This document shows, one piece after another, positions 1 through 14,455 of a DNA stretch of 64,000 nt (positions are counted from its first letter, which is position 1; the number at the start of each line of letters is the position of its first letter). The notes beneath the pieces are model-generated. The model had not been told where the DNA came from and searched no databases. It saw only the letters and a list, made by a program, of their open reading frames with translations. Source of the DNA: Ecdyonurus torrentis (Eukaryota > Arthropoda > Insecta > Ephemeroptera > Heptageniidae). The translations under genes and the position numbers were made by a program. The stretch lies in contig OX439132.1 of the NCBI GenBank assembly GCA_949318235.1, positions 30,702,243 to 30,766,242 on the forward strand. Direction: 5' to 3'.

Positions 1-2860
1 AATATAATAAAAATCTAAAAATTGAATAAAAAATGAAATTAATAATTACTAATTAATTAATATAATTGTCTTTAAAACGGAAAAAACGTTTTAATTTTAA
101 ATCACCTACTAACCACGACTATATTACAATTGATAACTGTTAATCCCATGATAGGGAAAAATTGAAAACTTTCGTATTTGACTACCATTGTTATGTTTAT
201 TTGATTGCATTTAATTCTATTTCTGTCTTATTTTTATAGAGCATTTATTTCAATATGTTGTTTTTCCCATTGACTTACATATATATTATACAAACAAATA
301 AATTATATTTTAACACAAAAAGTACCTCCCAGCACGATTATAACACACATTATAATTGAGCTAAATAAACAACTTTATTATACATTTTAATTTATTAGAA
401 ACTACAACATTATAAAATAGTTTCTTTTTTTATACAAGTAAAATAAAAAAAATATTTTAAAACTTTAATAATTATCTCTGTAAAGTTAAGTTTAATGCGG
501 TAAGAAATCAAGTTTTAAAAAGTTTTTAAAAAGTGAGATAATTACTTTAATGTAAATTAAGGTAATTATGATTGTTATGATATGCGTATTTTATAATTTT
601 ATATGCAGATTTAAATAATATTTCATTTAGTTGTTGTTGGTAGGGAAAAGCAAAAGATATACTGCAATTAGGATGATCATTAATTACAATTAAAGTCTAG
701 ACAGGAAATCAACAATATAGCTACTTGGAGGCTAGTGATAACCATCATTTACATACTCATATAAATGTATTAAAGGCATAGACAAAATGAAAACATAAGA
801 ATTTATATCACAAAACACTTGATGGGACTTACATAAATAACATTAATTGGTCTCAAAAGCGCCGTAGCAGTGAGATAATTTTGATTTATGCAACCCGCAC
901 AACATTGTTATACTAGTTTTTGCCTGTTTCTGACGTCATAAACAGGAAATATTCACGCAAATTGCATAATTTATAGTTTTTTTTCACGCTCTCTTGTGGG
1001 GCCACATTTACATTCTGGTAAAAATTATCATCAGTTTGTATAGATCCCATTTTGTGTTAAAGAATTTGTTGTTTCATGTTTTCTGTGCCTTTAAGAGGTG
1101 TTTTCATTCAGTTCTATTTGTCTATTTTTACTAATTTTATACAATAATAATTTTGATATTCAACGTCTTTTATTAGGCAAAATCAGGCTCTCAGTTTAAC
1201 CCAATTATTTTACAATGCAATGAGTTAAAATTTATATTGATAAAGTTAGGCATAATAGCGTAACAAATTTTAAAATAATTTTGTTGGCAAATTTTGATTA
1301 AAATTAGTTAATTTATAAACTTCAAATTTAATTTTAGTTAGATTTCGATTCACTTAAATTTTGAAATAATTGTTAGCTTGTATTTTATATTACTTATGTG
1401 AAAGTAAAATACCCATTTCATTCATTGTTTTAATGAATCTTATTCTCATTATTTTCTTTATTTTAGTATTGTATTACTCTAAAAACGTGTATGAACGTAC
1501 AAAATATTGTCTTGACCGCTCTCCAAAGCTTTTGCATTGTTACTTCATACTATTTCCTATTATCAACTCTTCCCCATACCAAAAAAAATTCCATTGATGC
1601 AATTGAAATTTCTACCACAAAAATCAATTCATAAATAGGTGCATAATATAGTAATTTAGTGCTGCTATCGCGGAAACATTAAATTTACTTGCATTGTTGT
1701 GGTGAAAAATTAATTTAATTAATATTTTATTAAAACTTCTTAAGGGAAACGTTTTTCTATCAGGGAGTTTCTAATCCTCTATGGTTCTGACCAAGTGAAA
1801 AATTGAATAATATTTTTATATAATTTCATAAAAAATAAATCGAAAAAATTGAAAAAATGAAAAAAAAAATGTCTTGTTTTTTATTTTATCCTTTTTTCTA
1901 TCTTCATGCCCATGTAACCATACCAAAATTATAATTTTCCAGATAATATTTATAACATCCATTAACGTTACGTAATAAGTCAGCCCGATGTTCATTTCAT
2001 TATTGCGTATCTGATATTTCCAATTATAACACTAGATATATATGAGAGAGAAAATGAGGGTGAAGGGTTAATGACTTATTGATGATCGTATAAAAGAGCA
2101 AAAAAAAAATTTAATAATATCAACTTCAAAAGTTAAACCCTAAATTTTTTTATGATGTTACGTGCTAAATAATGTAATATAAAATTTTACACACTTATTG
2201 TAGAATATATTTTATGGTTCACGAGAATATTACTACCATGCAAATCAGTTTTCCTATATACATACGCGAGTTGAAACACCATTTAAATACACGCACCATT
2301 AGAGAAACTAATTAACAAATATATTACATTTACATCCATAACTTCTATACTTTAATAACATGAGGTTTTATTTTTAAGTTTGATTGAAATGTTCATTAAA
2401 ATTTTATATTTATGTTACTTTACTGGTAAATTATAATTTAATTTTACTGTTTCAGCTATTATTTTTGCTAAAGAATTATTATGAGCAAAATGATTTAACA
2501 TTTTATGTGTTTCGTAGTAATATTATATACTGTATATAGTTTTAAATAAATAAAGTAATAATCATTATAAAGTAAATAAAGAAATATATTATGTAATAAT
2601 ATTGCTCATAAAATTCTATTTCTCATTTTCTCATTTAACATTATTATTGTTATGTATGTTAAATATTATTAATATAATATTATTGTTATTTGGATTTAAG
2701 AAGGGATGGGTAGTTTCATATTTCATAAATAACATTTTATTTAACCCATCAAGCAACCCATTAAGTCATTGTAACAATAATAAATAAATATTAACCCTTT
2801 ACCCTCATATATAGCTGTTGTTATTGTTTTTTTAATGTTTCAAAGTCTTGTTTTGCTGCT

Positions 2861-2900
2861 TTTGATTGTAGGAGATTGGAAAATAAAGAATTTTGAATAA
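2861..2900 (+). repeat. Retroposon-like 3' tail, TTGATTGTAGGAGA family
   Basis: TTTTGATTGTAGGAGATTGG followed by AAAATAAAGAATTTTGAATA matches the tail at 44634-44690 and the inverted copy at 46098-46131. The AATAAA suggests a transcript 3' end. The parent element is not identified. Confidence 0.5.
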
Positions 2901-5900
2901 GCAACAAAAATTGTATGATAATTTTTTATAAGATAAATTAAATAAGTATTATAAATATTATAATATATATTTTTACAATAAAAAAATTCACCTTAATGTA
3001 ACTAAATTTGTTGGGGAAAAAAAAGGCCTATGAATACGTAATATGTATTTTTTTTTTTTTATAAGTTATATCTTCTCATTTTGAAATAAAGTTTCTTATA
3101 TTTTTATAGTTTCTTTTCTCTTCTTTTAAATATTGATTGAAGTTTTAGCACTAATGGAATAGTCCATGACCAACAACCTAACACGCATCTTAGATAAAGT
3201 TTTATTAATTTTCATGAATAAATTTAAATTATATCTATCCATTAAATATTATTCAAGTACATTTACAATTCAAATTTTTTAGTCTTCAGATATATCTGTA
3301 GCAACTATAATAATGAAGTTTTATTTATGAGATAAAGTATTGAATTAATTAATTTATTGTTGATTGACTTTTTCTATAAAATGGGCTGTTTTTTTTCATC
3401 ATTTTAGTTTCAATATTTTTACAAATTTCAAAGCTTTTACTTCATTATGACTTTGATATTATTGTTTTGGATGGAAATAAATAAAAATAATATGTAATAA
3501 ATGGATATTTTACTCAAATACAAACTGATAAAATGGGACCATAATACAAACATATTATAGCTTGTTCTGTAAAGTAAAGTGAATCTCAACAACAGTGATT
3601 GGCTGACCAACAAAATACGACACATTCATTGTTGATCTTGTTTTTTGAGCTAACAAAATTGACAAAAATTGAGTCACATGAAGAGCATGGAACTTTTTTG
3701 TGTGGAGTTTCTTTCATTCTTATCAAGTTCAAAGTTCTAAACGAAGAAATAACAATGATCGACCATATGTATAAACGTAGTAAACAGGTAACGAAGTCAT
3801 AATCAGCTGTTATAACAAAGGAACATATCGACACAAAAGTTGCGCCGGAAGTCTGACTTTGCAGAACGAGCTTATATGTCTCTTATTTAATGCATTTTTA
3901 GCCTCATAAATTGGAGTTTAAATATTTTAAAGTATAGGAAATTCTTGACGCCATCAATACCAAAATACTAAAGATATTGTAAATTGTATTAAGATTATTT
4001 TAAATTGTAACTTATACTTAACAATTTTCTCTCCAGTTTGTGGGGTTTAAGGGGTATAACAAGTGACTTAACCCCGTCTTAGGTTTTATTAGGGAAGTGC
4101 GGAGATTTTGTTTTGAGTACAGTGGCTGCTTAAAGATTTTTTATTTAAATAATAGGAATAAACAAAGTAGTAAGGTGTTAAACATATTGGAAACAAAAGA
4201 AAACAAGTAAAAAGAATATTCACGATACTCATGTTTGCTAAGAAACTTATATACTTAGGGTAAAAATATACACGCATGTTGTTATAGTTCGATCAAAACA
4301 TGTTTTTGTTATTCTCTCTCTCTCTCTTTAAATATATATACTTAAATATATATACTTAATAATCTCTCATTACGGGTTTCAGATTTTATACAAGTGACAC
4401 GTGATTAGGGAGGGTGACAAGTACACGGCTACACGAATACTGTGAGTGATTGAGTTGCAGTTGAGTAAGTCGAAGACATTGTGTATACGAAGTCGCATGA
4501 CAACCAGCCACTTGTCCCGCCCGCGAGCTGCTCTGCGGTACTTCTCACTGCACGCTCTATAGTTGCGCAAAAATTACCAACTATACTATATAAAAATATA
4601 ACTTAAAATTTTATATCTATAATTGTCACTATTCAATATTGATAAAATACTTTATTTGTAAGTCTGAGTTATTTTAGTATAAGAATTGTCTTTATATAAA
4701 GAGTTATCGCATGTGAATGTATTATAAAATGTATATAGTAAAGCTGCTGCTATTTATATGTAATTACAATAGCTGAATATATATATTTTTTGTTCAAATC
4801 ATTTGAATCTACTTTAAATAGATTTCAACTTTTGTTAAAAACAAAAAGTAAATAAGTTAAGACATTCTAAAAATATAAAAAGCTAAAAATTACTTTCATA
4901 ATTTATATAAGAAAAAAATTTCATAAAGAATATTACTAATTTAAAATTTAAAGCAAATATTACTCGCACAGTCATAAATAAAAACACTTTTAACAGAATA
5001 AAAAATACATTAAACTGTAACATATAGCAAATTTAAAGTAATAAATAATGCAAAAAAAAAAAAAAAAAAAAAAAAGAAGAAGAAGAAGAAGAAGAAGAAA
5101 AGAAATGTTTATTGAGGAGCTGTAAACAGTTTCCTTACATTGTATACAAAGTTGCGTGGCATCGAAACATTATTGGAATATAGTTTTTGCATTACTCAAC
5201 TAAAGATTGCAATGATACACAACCTACCCTTTTGTGGTTCTACTTCCAAGGTCATGTTGTTTTAACTTTTTATTATACAGATTGACAAACTGAATTACAA
5301 ATAGTTTTTAATATTTTTAACTAATTTATTATTATTATTAATGTTATTCTATTGTTGTTGTTTTAAACTCATTTTCAATATTTACTGCATTATTTGGGGC
5401 TCAAAATTACAATGCTTTAAAATCTTATTCGATGTAGGAACAAGCAAGTAAGCAAGAGAGAGAGAGAGAGAGAGAGAGAATTTTAGGTCTTATTTTGTGC
5501 ACGGAGAGAAATTTACTAACTAAATCAACTCATTTTATAGAGTTAACTATTTTTAGGTTCATGTGATTCGAGCCACTATTTTCTATAAAGGAATTGATAA
5601 AATGTGATTTGTTGATCGAATTGAAAGTTTTCAGCTAGCTGGTATTTAACTTTTGAGCTATTTTAACAACAAGTTGAGTTATTTATATTGTTGAGATGCA
5701 TGATTTTTTTTTTTTGAAACATTAAAATTTTAAACTGTAATAATAATTTCTTCAAGTAACTATTTACATTGTTTATTTTTTCATTTCTTTTTCTCTCCTT
5801 TTCAATTCTGTATTTTTGAATTGAATGGTATATTTCAACCATTAATTTTTAATGTTCATGTTAATATTATTATAATTCTAAAATAATATAATATATATTA

Positions 5901-6058
5901 TAATGGGTAACTTCATAATAATAATCACATTAGACAATCAGCTTTATTCAAAATACCTATCAGAGCTATACATCAGTTAAGCGACGAGAAAGACGTAAAG
6001 TGGACGAGACCGACGGGAGAGAATACGGTGGCAGAGCGACGTAGAGTCTCCAAGGCAG

Positions 6059-6124
<66 letters not shown>
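6059..6124. repeat. AT microsatellite
   Basis: 66 bp of uninterrupted TA repeats, directly after a GC-richer 80-bp patch (GACGAGACCGACGGGAGAG) that shows no ORF. Confidence 0.97.
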
Positions 6125-6130
<6 letters not shown>

Positions 6131-7879
6131 TGCAATACTTATTAAAAATACGCAGAAAGCCCTGTGCCCTGTATATTTTTATATACAGCTTATAAATATG
6201 ATAATTACAAATAAAATGTTCTTGGCAAAGCTAATATCGTGGGCAAAGTGCTTAATTATAGATGACTTTAGTTACCACCTAAAGTTTCTACCAGTTTTTT
6301 AATTGTTCTACATTGTTTTTAACTTTGCTACCTTGAATTTAGTTGAATTTAAGTGATAATGGTTACTAAAGAAGTTATATAAAAAAAAAATGATTAAAAT
6401 ACGGAAAATCAATAAAAAAGGATTTTTTTTTAATAGAACATAGTTGAAACTATTATTTAAAATAAACATTAGTATTTTCTCTTTTTCTTTTGTTTATTAT
6501 TTATTAGTAATAACTAATAACAAATTAATTAATTTAAGCTCGTGTTTATAGTAACGTATAAAAACATTTTATTTATGTTTTTTATAATATACTTCCATAG
6601 ACAACTTTCTTGAAAGCTTTAATTAGGCGATTGAGTACTTATTTTTAAATGTGTTTTATTTGTCTTATAAGGAAAACAGACAAAACAGACCACTAAAATG
6701 TATTTAAATAAAGAAAATAAATATTTCAAATATACTTTAGTAAGAAACTAGCAATTGTCAAATTGTTTTCATGCAATTTGTAGACTTAAAATATATTACC
6801 ATTGATAAGCACATTAAAAACATTGATCTTGGTTCGTCATGAATCCTTTGCTTACAAGATGCTTAAATAAAAATGATTTTGTTCTGTAACGTAAAACAAT
6901 ATGTGTCTATTTACTTTGGATACATATTTATATTACAAAATAATATTACATATTATGTAATAATGATGTCACTATAACCTTTGCGTATTACAGTGAGTAC
7001 GATTGGAATACGTTATATTTTTAAAAGAGTTTGCAAAAACGATTTTGGTAACACGATTGCGAAATTAAATCTTCTTTAGAAAAGATTATATTATAACCCC
7101 AGTCATAAATATTAAAATATTATTTTCTTTTGAAATTATATTATAAAGTCTAAAAAGATTCAACTTTTTTGTAAGATTTATTAATTTTGTACAAACATTA
7201 CAGAAAACCCATTAAAATAAAAATAACAGCAGCAATTAATATTACGTAGAAATGCATGTTACAAAAATGATAACACAATTGATCTAAATTTTTTTTAACA
7301 CACAATTTTTACAAAATCCAACCAAGGCATAACCTTATTGGTTGGTTCATTATATTTTTGCACAGAATGTCCTAATATTAAATTACTACTAATTAATCAT
7401 AAATTTAGTTTATTTCTAAACAAAAGTATTAACACAAAATACTCAAAACTATTTTCAAATTACAGAGAATATGATCATATAATGGAAAACAAAATAATAA
7501 ATAATTTTACAGCTATGGTTAAAAATTTAATTGTCTTTTTTTATGAATATGTATACTAATGTAATAATATTTGTTAGATAATTCTTTGATGTAGTATAAA
7601 TATTTAAAAAATATGTTCAATATATTGCATATTTCTTTACGACAATAAAAAGTCATTATTTTTATTTATTCATTTTTATTTTATAATATATTGTGTTTCG
7701 ATGCATTTCAATACGAATTAAAAAATATAATACTGTAACCCACGCTACTTAAATATCAATATAATTAAATTATTAATATAATATTCTATAATTTGTGTAT
7801 GATTGGCTTTATTTTCATAAACGTGGAGTGATTACAAAATGGATTTCTATATTATTACACTGCATAAAAAGTGCAATAT

Positions 7880-8087
7880 TAAAGAAATGCGTGTGGTGCG
7901 ATTGAAATGATGGGAAGAATGGGAAGTAAGTAGTCTGAATCTGGGCGGCTTGCACCGCACGCTACTATCGCTATGCGTTGTTTTACTATATAGAATAGAA
8001 TAGAATAGAATAGGGTGTGTACGCATGACGTCATTCTAAGTGCTTTTTGATGCTCTTCTTGAGCAATGAATAACATTGCTCAACATA
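7880..8087 (-). repeat. Dispersed repeat, copy A, with TTGAGCAATG hairpin
   Basis: On the minus strand: TTGAGCAATGTTATTCATTG CTCAA hairpin, ACACCCTAT, then a stretch ending ACCACACGCATTTC. Copy B at 48359-48526 (plus) has the same order (GAACAATGTTATTCATTGCT, ATACACCCTAT, CGCACCACATACAC). In copy A a TAGAA pentamer array sits directly after CCCTAT. Confidence 0.6.
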
Positions 8088-8313
8088 GGACGAACGTAGT
8101 TTTTTGCTATTTTCTTTGGAAAATTAGCTATTTTTTGGTCATTATTATTTTTCTTGCATCCTTGAGGTACTAATTCAACCTCTTAACAGCATAAATGCTA
8201 TCAAAAAAATTGCAAAGTATTTTTAAACTGGCAAAATGTGTCATTTTCCTATACCGGCCCATGCTATTTAGTACTCACTTATGACGTCGACTTTAACATG
8301 AATGAAACCACCC

Positions 8314-8457
8314 TATAGAATAGAATAGAATAGAATAGAATAGAATAGAATAGAATAGAATAGAATAGAATAGAATAGAATAGAATAGAATAGAATAGAA
8401 TAGAATAGAATAGAATAGAATAGAATAGAATAGAATAGAATAGAATAGAATAGAATA
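8314..8457. repeat. TAGAA pentamer microsatellite
   Basis: About 28 uninterrupted copies of TAGAA. A smaller array of the same unit is at 7989-8013; both follow or precede a CCCTAT/ATAGGG junction. Confidence 0.97.
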
Positions 8458-10486
8458 TATTTATTTAGAAAAACATTCTAATACATATACGTAGTGATTT
8501 CTACTTACTACTACACACATTCTGACATTTTAAGACTTTTTTTTTTTCAATTATTATAAAGCAATGTTATCTATTACCCATATTCCTATATTCAATATAA
8601 TAAAATATAAGTGTGAATCGATATGTTTATTTTATTAAAGTAGTGTTCCGATAACTATAAGAACACATATGATATAGTTGCTGAATGCACTCAAACAACG
8701 GTAAATGAAACCATCAACACGAATTACAAAAATTAAAGCAACCTAAAAAGAGCATAATATTTTGAATGCTTGTAAACGTATTGTTGTGCATTAAAATCTA
8801 GATATGATACATACTGCATTAAATGTAACATAATAGCTTGCTAGTGCCAAGCACGTGCACTTTCTAAGGTACGAAGCAGGAATCTCTATCGGAGCAAAGG
8901 TGGGGGTACCCCTGCCTACGAGGTCGGTCCTTGGTTCTAACACGAACTCTCGCTATGTTTTTTTGATTGTTATCCCACAGACAAAGGACACTATAGTAGG
9001 GATTTCTTATCTCCAGTTTATCTCATCATGCAAAGGCGCACAACAATAGCTCAATAATCATTTCTCATTATGCAGTGTATATGCTACTTGAAGAATAAAA
9101 TAATTTGTAATAGGCACACTGCAACGACAGAAAGGTGTATTACGTAATAACTTGTAATATAATAAAAAAACATATGGAATTTTTTAAACAATGAAAAGTT
9201 ATTTTTGGAAATCTCTTATATTAGACTAGTAACTTTAATAACTTTTAATAATCTTAGAGGAAAAATACGATATTTAACTACAAGTTTTTTAGAGTTTCTT
9301 AAAGGGGGTTTAGAGAGAGAATTTTTTAGTATTTTTAAATTTAAACAACTGAAACAATCAGAAACAGAACAATAAAATGAGAAATTGTGTACGAAGTCAA
9401 TTGAAGACTTGTCAACTAAATAATAAAATTGTTTACGAAATGATTTTTATACGAAGGAACAAATTTGATCAAAATTTTGTAAATTAGTTAAAATTTGTAA
9501 TGAAAGTCATTAATTCCATTTTAAAAAGCTACACTCAAATTGATGAAGGTCTGAAATTAGTGACTGATTAAAATTTGTAAATACAATTTTGATAAACAAA
9601 AACCCATTAAGTAAGACAATAATTCAATCAAAATCGGGATAAATGACTATTAAAATATAATCTAGGTGCAATAATCTATTTAAAATTTTAACAAAAATGT
9701 GATATCAACCAGTAATACATTTTATATAGAATATAAATCCCCTGAGAAGTATAGAAAAAGGTGGGGTTTGGACTTTTCATATTATATAGATTAATAGCTA
9801 ATATAGTATATTAATAAATATTGTTAGTATAATATTTTACATCTTTATAATTAATTTGACATAAATTTATTACCTAACTGATATCATAATTTACATTATC
9901 CACTGATTATAATCATTGTTTCATTATTAATAAATAATCTAGCAAACATATTTAATAACATTATAAATGAGGCCATAATATATAAAACTTCTTTGCTTTT
10001 TTCTTGCGTGATGGATGGAAGACTCGTTTATAAGTGATTAGATCTTGTGGGGAACAAAATGTTAAAAAATATAATATTAAGTAATTTTTTTTTTATCAAG
10101 ATAAAGTGATTCTTATCTTGAAAACTAAAACTAATTTATTAAAACTACTTTTTTTCTCTTATCTTTTCAAACCACACATTTTTCACTCAATTATTTTATA
10201 ATGTAATTAAATTGTGACGTAATGTTATTATCAGCAAAAGTTATATAGCTTTTAATTTACGAAGTAATAAGAAATTGCCACGCCTTTTTAGTACCCCTGT
10301 GGAAAATGAAAATATGCAACCAGTTGAGCAGATCTGTTGTGCGGGTGGTAGGATAATCAGGATAGAATTGTCAACTTGAGTGGAAAATGTTTCTTTTTGT
10401 ATTTTATTTTAATTGAAAATCATGCGTGTATTTTGACCTTCTTTTATGCATAATTTGTGTATTTTATCTTTACCAAACCGAGGGTA

Positions 10487-10566
<80 letters not shown>

Positions 10567-11177
10567 GCGAATGAAGACCGATGTCTTTCTTAGCTTTATT
10601 TTATTGTTGTGTTTAACTATTTATGATGTATATTCCGAGGGTAAAAAGTCAGTATTTACTGTTTACTATAATGCCACACCTTCTTTATTTCCAATATATA
10701 TATATTTTAATTAGTAAACAGGCAAATTTTTAAGTGGACATGTTTGTAGTATTTAGTTTTTTTTTAGTTTGTTACGATTTCAATAAATAAAATTTCATAT
10801 TTACGTGTTTTTATTTTCTTAATCCAAACTTTGTGGATGTAAAACAAAAAGATTTAGCGATATTTTCAATTAGCTTATATGTTACTTAAGCCACACGCAA
10901 ATCCGTCTTATTGCTTGACAAACGTGTTCAACGTGTTTTTTTTAATGAATTTTTAAACTGCGATAACTTTCTGATGACGTGACAAATTTTACGTTGCTTG
11001 TTTAATTTTGCTTTCCTGGTAAAAGGCAAATTATATATTAATAGCAAATTTTGTTGATTTTTACGAATAAGAATTACATAATAATCAAGTTACATTCCCA
11101 TTCTGTCTTGTTTTTCTATATATTTCTGTACCAAAAAGTATAGTACCAATGCTATTTCAAGTGTTTGCAATTGACCC
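8458..11177. other. AT-rich intergenic DNA
   Basis: No gene recognised apart from the CT microsatellite at 10487. 8848-9050 is GC-richer (GGGGTACCCCTGCC) with a 64-codon frame I cannot assign. Confidence 0.55.
10487..10562. repeat. CT microsatellite
   Basis: About 76 bp of CT repeats with one TA interruption. The 85-codon ORF across it (poly Leu-Ser) is a translation of the repeat. Confidence 0.97.
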
Positions 11178-11181
11178 TTAA

Positions 11182-11476
11182 AGGTGTAGAGCACCTTGAA
11201 CAAAAAACTTGTCTAATATCCTATAACATACCTAAATATTATAACTTTGATTTAACCGGAGTCATTGATTTCTAATTTATTTTCTATCCACAAAATGGCA
11301 GATGTGGTTTTATGTCGTCACAGCTTACTTGTTTTCCATGCGCGTGGACAAGTGACATGTGACGTCATAAAACCGCATTTGCCATTTTGTGAAATTAGAA
11401 ATCAATGGCTCCGGCCAAATCAACGTTGAATTTTTAGTATGTTATGATACCAGACAAGTTTTTTTATTCTACGCTT
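11182..11476. mobile_element. TTAA-flanked foldback element, family 1
   Basis: About 295 bp, nearly all inverted repeat, flanked by TTAA at 11178-11181 and 11477-11480. Ends are AGGTGTAGA and TCTACGCTT. The arms share TTTGATTTAACCGGAGTCATT-like sequence and CACAAAATGGCA. The TTAA duplication suggests mobilisation by a piggyBac-type transposase. No ORF is present. Confidence 0.72.
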
Positions 11477-11534
11477 TTAATAGATATAATTTATAAGTTA
11501 ATTTATATTGTAACTGATTGTACTGTTAAATAGT

Positions 11535-11600
11535 GGGGTTAAATTGAGAGGTTGTACGCCTGATTTCGCCCAATAAAAAAGCCGTTCATTATTATTATTA
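11535..11600 (+). repeat. Retroposon-like 3' end, CTGATTTCGCCC family
   Basis: AAATTGAGAGGTTGTACGCC followed by TGATTTCGCCCAATAAAAAA and an ATT-repeat tail. A diverged copy is at 63881-63950. Confidence 0.45.
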
Positions 11601-12716
11601 AAGAAGTTCATTTTGAGTTCTATATTATAGACAATTTCAATATTTAGAATATTAAAAAAAAAAATTATACGAGTATATATACACGTTAAGTTATTATTAT
11701 ATTATACATTTATAAAATTTACATAGTAAATTGCTATAAAAATATAATTTAAATACGGCAATGCAGTAACGCAAATATAATTTTATGATGTGTATTTTTG
11801 TTAATGTTTGTGATTCCAAGAAGTAAATTGCAAGTAAACATATTTATATTATCTTAGATTAATGAAATGTGACGTTAATATGTGTGGACATAATGTACGT
11901 ACTCGCTAATGTGCCAAAATATGAAGGTTTGTCATGTCAAGTTTTATGACATGTCCGACTTAAATTTCTTGGCTCAAAAATGAAGGAAGTTAAATTTAAA
12001 TTTGTTGTTGAGTTTTCTTTAAGGTTATTTAAATATCGTAATGATGTCGTTATTTATGGACTTTTAAAATATGCAATTTGTTATGTACTTATTGCTTTTA
12101 TAATCGAAACAAGTTTTATTATTATTTTAATGTAAATTTTGTTTTTGTTTTATCCATAGAAATTTTGTTCTTTTGACAACTGTACGATTTGAGAATCATG
12201 GATTTGACTTCATTACTTTGAAATTAAATTAACATGAGCTAAGAAATTTGTTGTATATTTTAATAATAATAAATGGTTTTTATTAGAGGCCAAAAAAGGT
12301 ACAAACCCACTTATATGGTCCTCTGACTTTCTTACTTGTTAAAAACAATTTGAAATAGTCAGAGTATTTCTTCATTACATCTAAATATATTATACATAAT
12401 TATCAAAGGAAAATTCACATACGAAAAATATATTCTGTAGTTAATTTTTTATAGATATAATATAATATTTGAGAGACATAAGTACAGTCTTTTATATAAG
12501 AGAAAATTATTTATATTGTTTATAACATAGTTATAATAATTTTATATTATTTTAAAATGCTTTGCAAAATGTTAAGAAGTATACATTATTGAAATCATAA
12601 CTGATCATATTATTACATTTATATAATTATTAGTATTACCATATAATAAAGAATATAATATTTCTTATATTATTGCATGAACATTTTTCGGGAGACATAA
12701 AAAATAAAGCAGTTAA

Positions 12717-12950
12717 AGGCGTAGAACCCCTTGGACAAAAAAGTTGTGTAATATCCTAACAAACCTATAAATCAAAGTTGATTTGGCCGAAGTCATTGAT
12801 TTATAATTTATTTTCCATTCACAAAATGCCACTGGCGGTCACTGACGTCACAGCTCATTAGTCCACGCGCGCGTAAACCGGGCGAACTGTGACTTCTTCA
12901 GTGACCGCCAGTGTCATTTTGTAAATGGAAAATAAATTAGAAATCAAGAG
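12717..12950. mobile_element. TTAA foldback element, family 1, right end lost
   Basis: The left end follows TTAA at 12713-12716 and reads AGGCGTAGAACCCCTTGGAC, homologous to the element at 11182. The outer arm (TGATTTGGCCGAAGTCATTG, CACAAAATG) is shared, but the inner hairpin is different and GC-rich. The right arm stops after AATAAATTAGAAATCAAG and lacks the terminal part. Confidence 0.65.
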
Positions 12951-13820
12951 TATTTTTGTAAGCAATTTTCTTCAAACTTTATGAAATTAATACAGGATGA
13001 TACTCACAAATCTTAAAGTTCTGAACCCTTGAGTAAAGAAACTTTTATGTACTTGCTATACAAATGGTATGTAATTTTGGCAAGTCTATTTATATTTTCA
13101 AGAAGAGTCTACTTATTTTTTTCTCCAAATATATTGTTTGTACGGTTTCAAAAGCTTCGATATATGAAGAAGAAAAAAAAACTAGTAAATTTTATTATTC
13201 TGGTGATGACTAGCGTGTTTTAAAGAAATTACAGTTTATATATAATAGAAATGACCTGATTTGAAAAAAAGAAGAAAAAAAAAGTTTTTGAAAAAAGAAG
13301 TGAGTTTTGCAGTGCTTTAGTGACACCTGTCTTATGCACGCAAAGTCATCGTGTTCTGTTAGGTAATCAAATATTTAATGTCATCAATAAGAAATTTATT
13401 GATAGCATTTTGTTTCTAGAACTCCGTCTCATTGTAAAATAAATTACTAATTTGAAAAGAATAACAGAAGAAAAAAAAGTTAACATGCTTGGTAATGTGT
13501 CAATTAAAAACTTTAATTTACCCTTTTCTTTTCATGATAGTTTATCTCAAATCACATTAAATTTTTGAACTTTTTGATCATTTTTTATTTTTTAACGCAT
13601 TACTTGTATTAATATTTTTTTATATATGTCATTTAAAACAAAATAAAGGAATAGAAGCAACTTAAAAGCTTTACTTAGGTAAAGCAACTTGGTCAGTATC
13701 TGAATATTTTCATCACGATGGTGCTTTCATTTATGTATACTTGAACAGGTATAACCATATTTCAATATTTTACAAGTTAAAAAGTAAAAACTTATAATTG
13801 TGAATGTTATATGTAGATCG

Positions 13821-14455
13821 CATGGGCAAAACAAAATACGTAATAACTATGCTAGCCCACTTTCAGCACAACTTCTTAAATACAATATAAACTATATGCT
13901 ATATAATTGATAATTATTTTTTTATTTTTTTTTTATTTTATTTAACTCATATAGAATACATATTATACAGTTTTTGAGGTCATTATATATTAATCCGCTT
14001 CAGAGAGCTATTCGCTCGTGTCGAAGCAATATCATAGTTAGAAATTATAAAAAAAAAGGTAAGAAAGATTAGGTGATTGTCTTTTCACACATTTGTATAA
14101 AAAAAATTTATTTATTTATTATCCATTTGAATAGTAGTAAATGCTATTTTTTTTTTATTTTTTTTTTTAGGATATTTATTACTGTTTTTTGAAAACATTG
14201 TTTTATTAATAAATTTTTAAAGTTTATATAATTTTTATTTTTTATTTGATCTGGTAGATCATTATATAACTGAGTACCTTTGGTTAAGATTGCCATTCGT
14301 CCCATATTAGTTAATTAACATGTTACATGTTAATTAACATGTTACAAAGCATAAATATTATGTCATACAGCATACTTATTTATGTTGTTGTTAATTAGTA
14401 TCATTAAAAACAAGGTGTATTACATAAATGCAGAATAAATTACGTTATTGTTTCT
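13821..14455. mobile_element. Degenerate CATGG/TACGTAAT MITE
   Basis: The left end reads CATGGGCAAAACAAAATACG then TAATAACTATGCTAGC and CTTTCAGCACAAC; the right end has ACATAAATGCAGAATAAATT followed by ACG. Both match the better copy at 57363-57639. The interior is expanded by AT-rich sequence. Confidence 0.5.

Larger units (their letters stand above)
1..7879. other. AT-rich intergenic DNA, no gene seen
   Basis: Stops occur in all frames every few dozen codons. Contents I can name: the tail repeat at 2861, a GAA/poly-A tract at 5050-5103, a GA tract at 5455-5480 and the AT microsatellite at 6059. A 68-codon open stretch at 3599-3802 (ELTKLTKIESHEEHG, donor-like CAG|GTAACG at its end) has natural-looking codons but no recognisable family. 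4380-4570 is GC-richer without a clear frame. Confidence 0.6.

Noticed and set aside
3599..3802. 68-codon ORF with a donor-like end
   Set aside because: No ATG start at that position, no recognisable domain and no partner exon; mentioned under the intergenic entry only.
10457..10714. Leu-Ser repeat ORF
   Set aside because: Translation of the CT microsatellite; the tail beyond it has no homology I can see.
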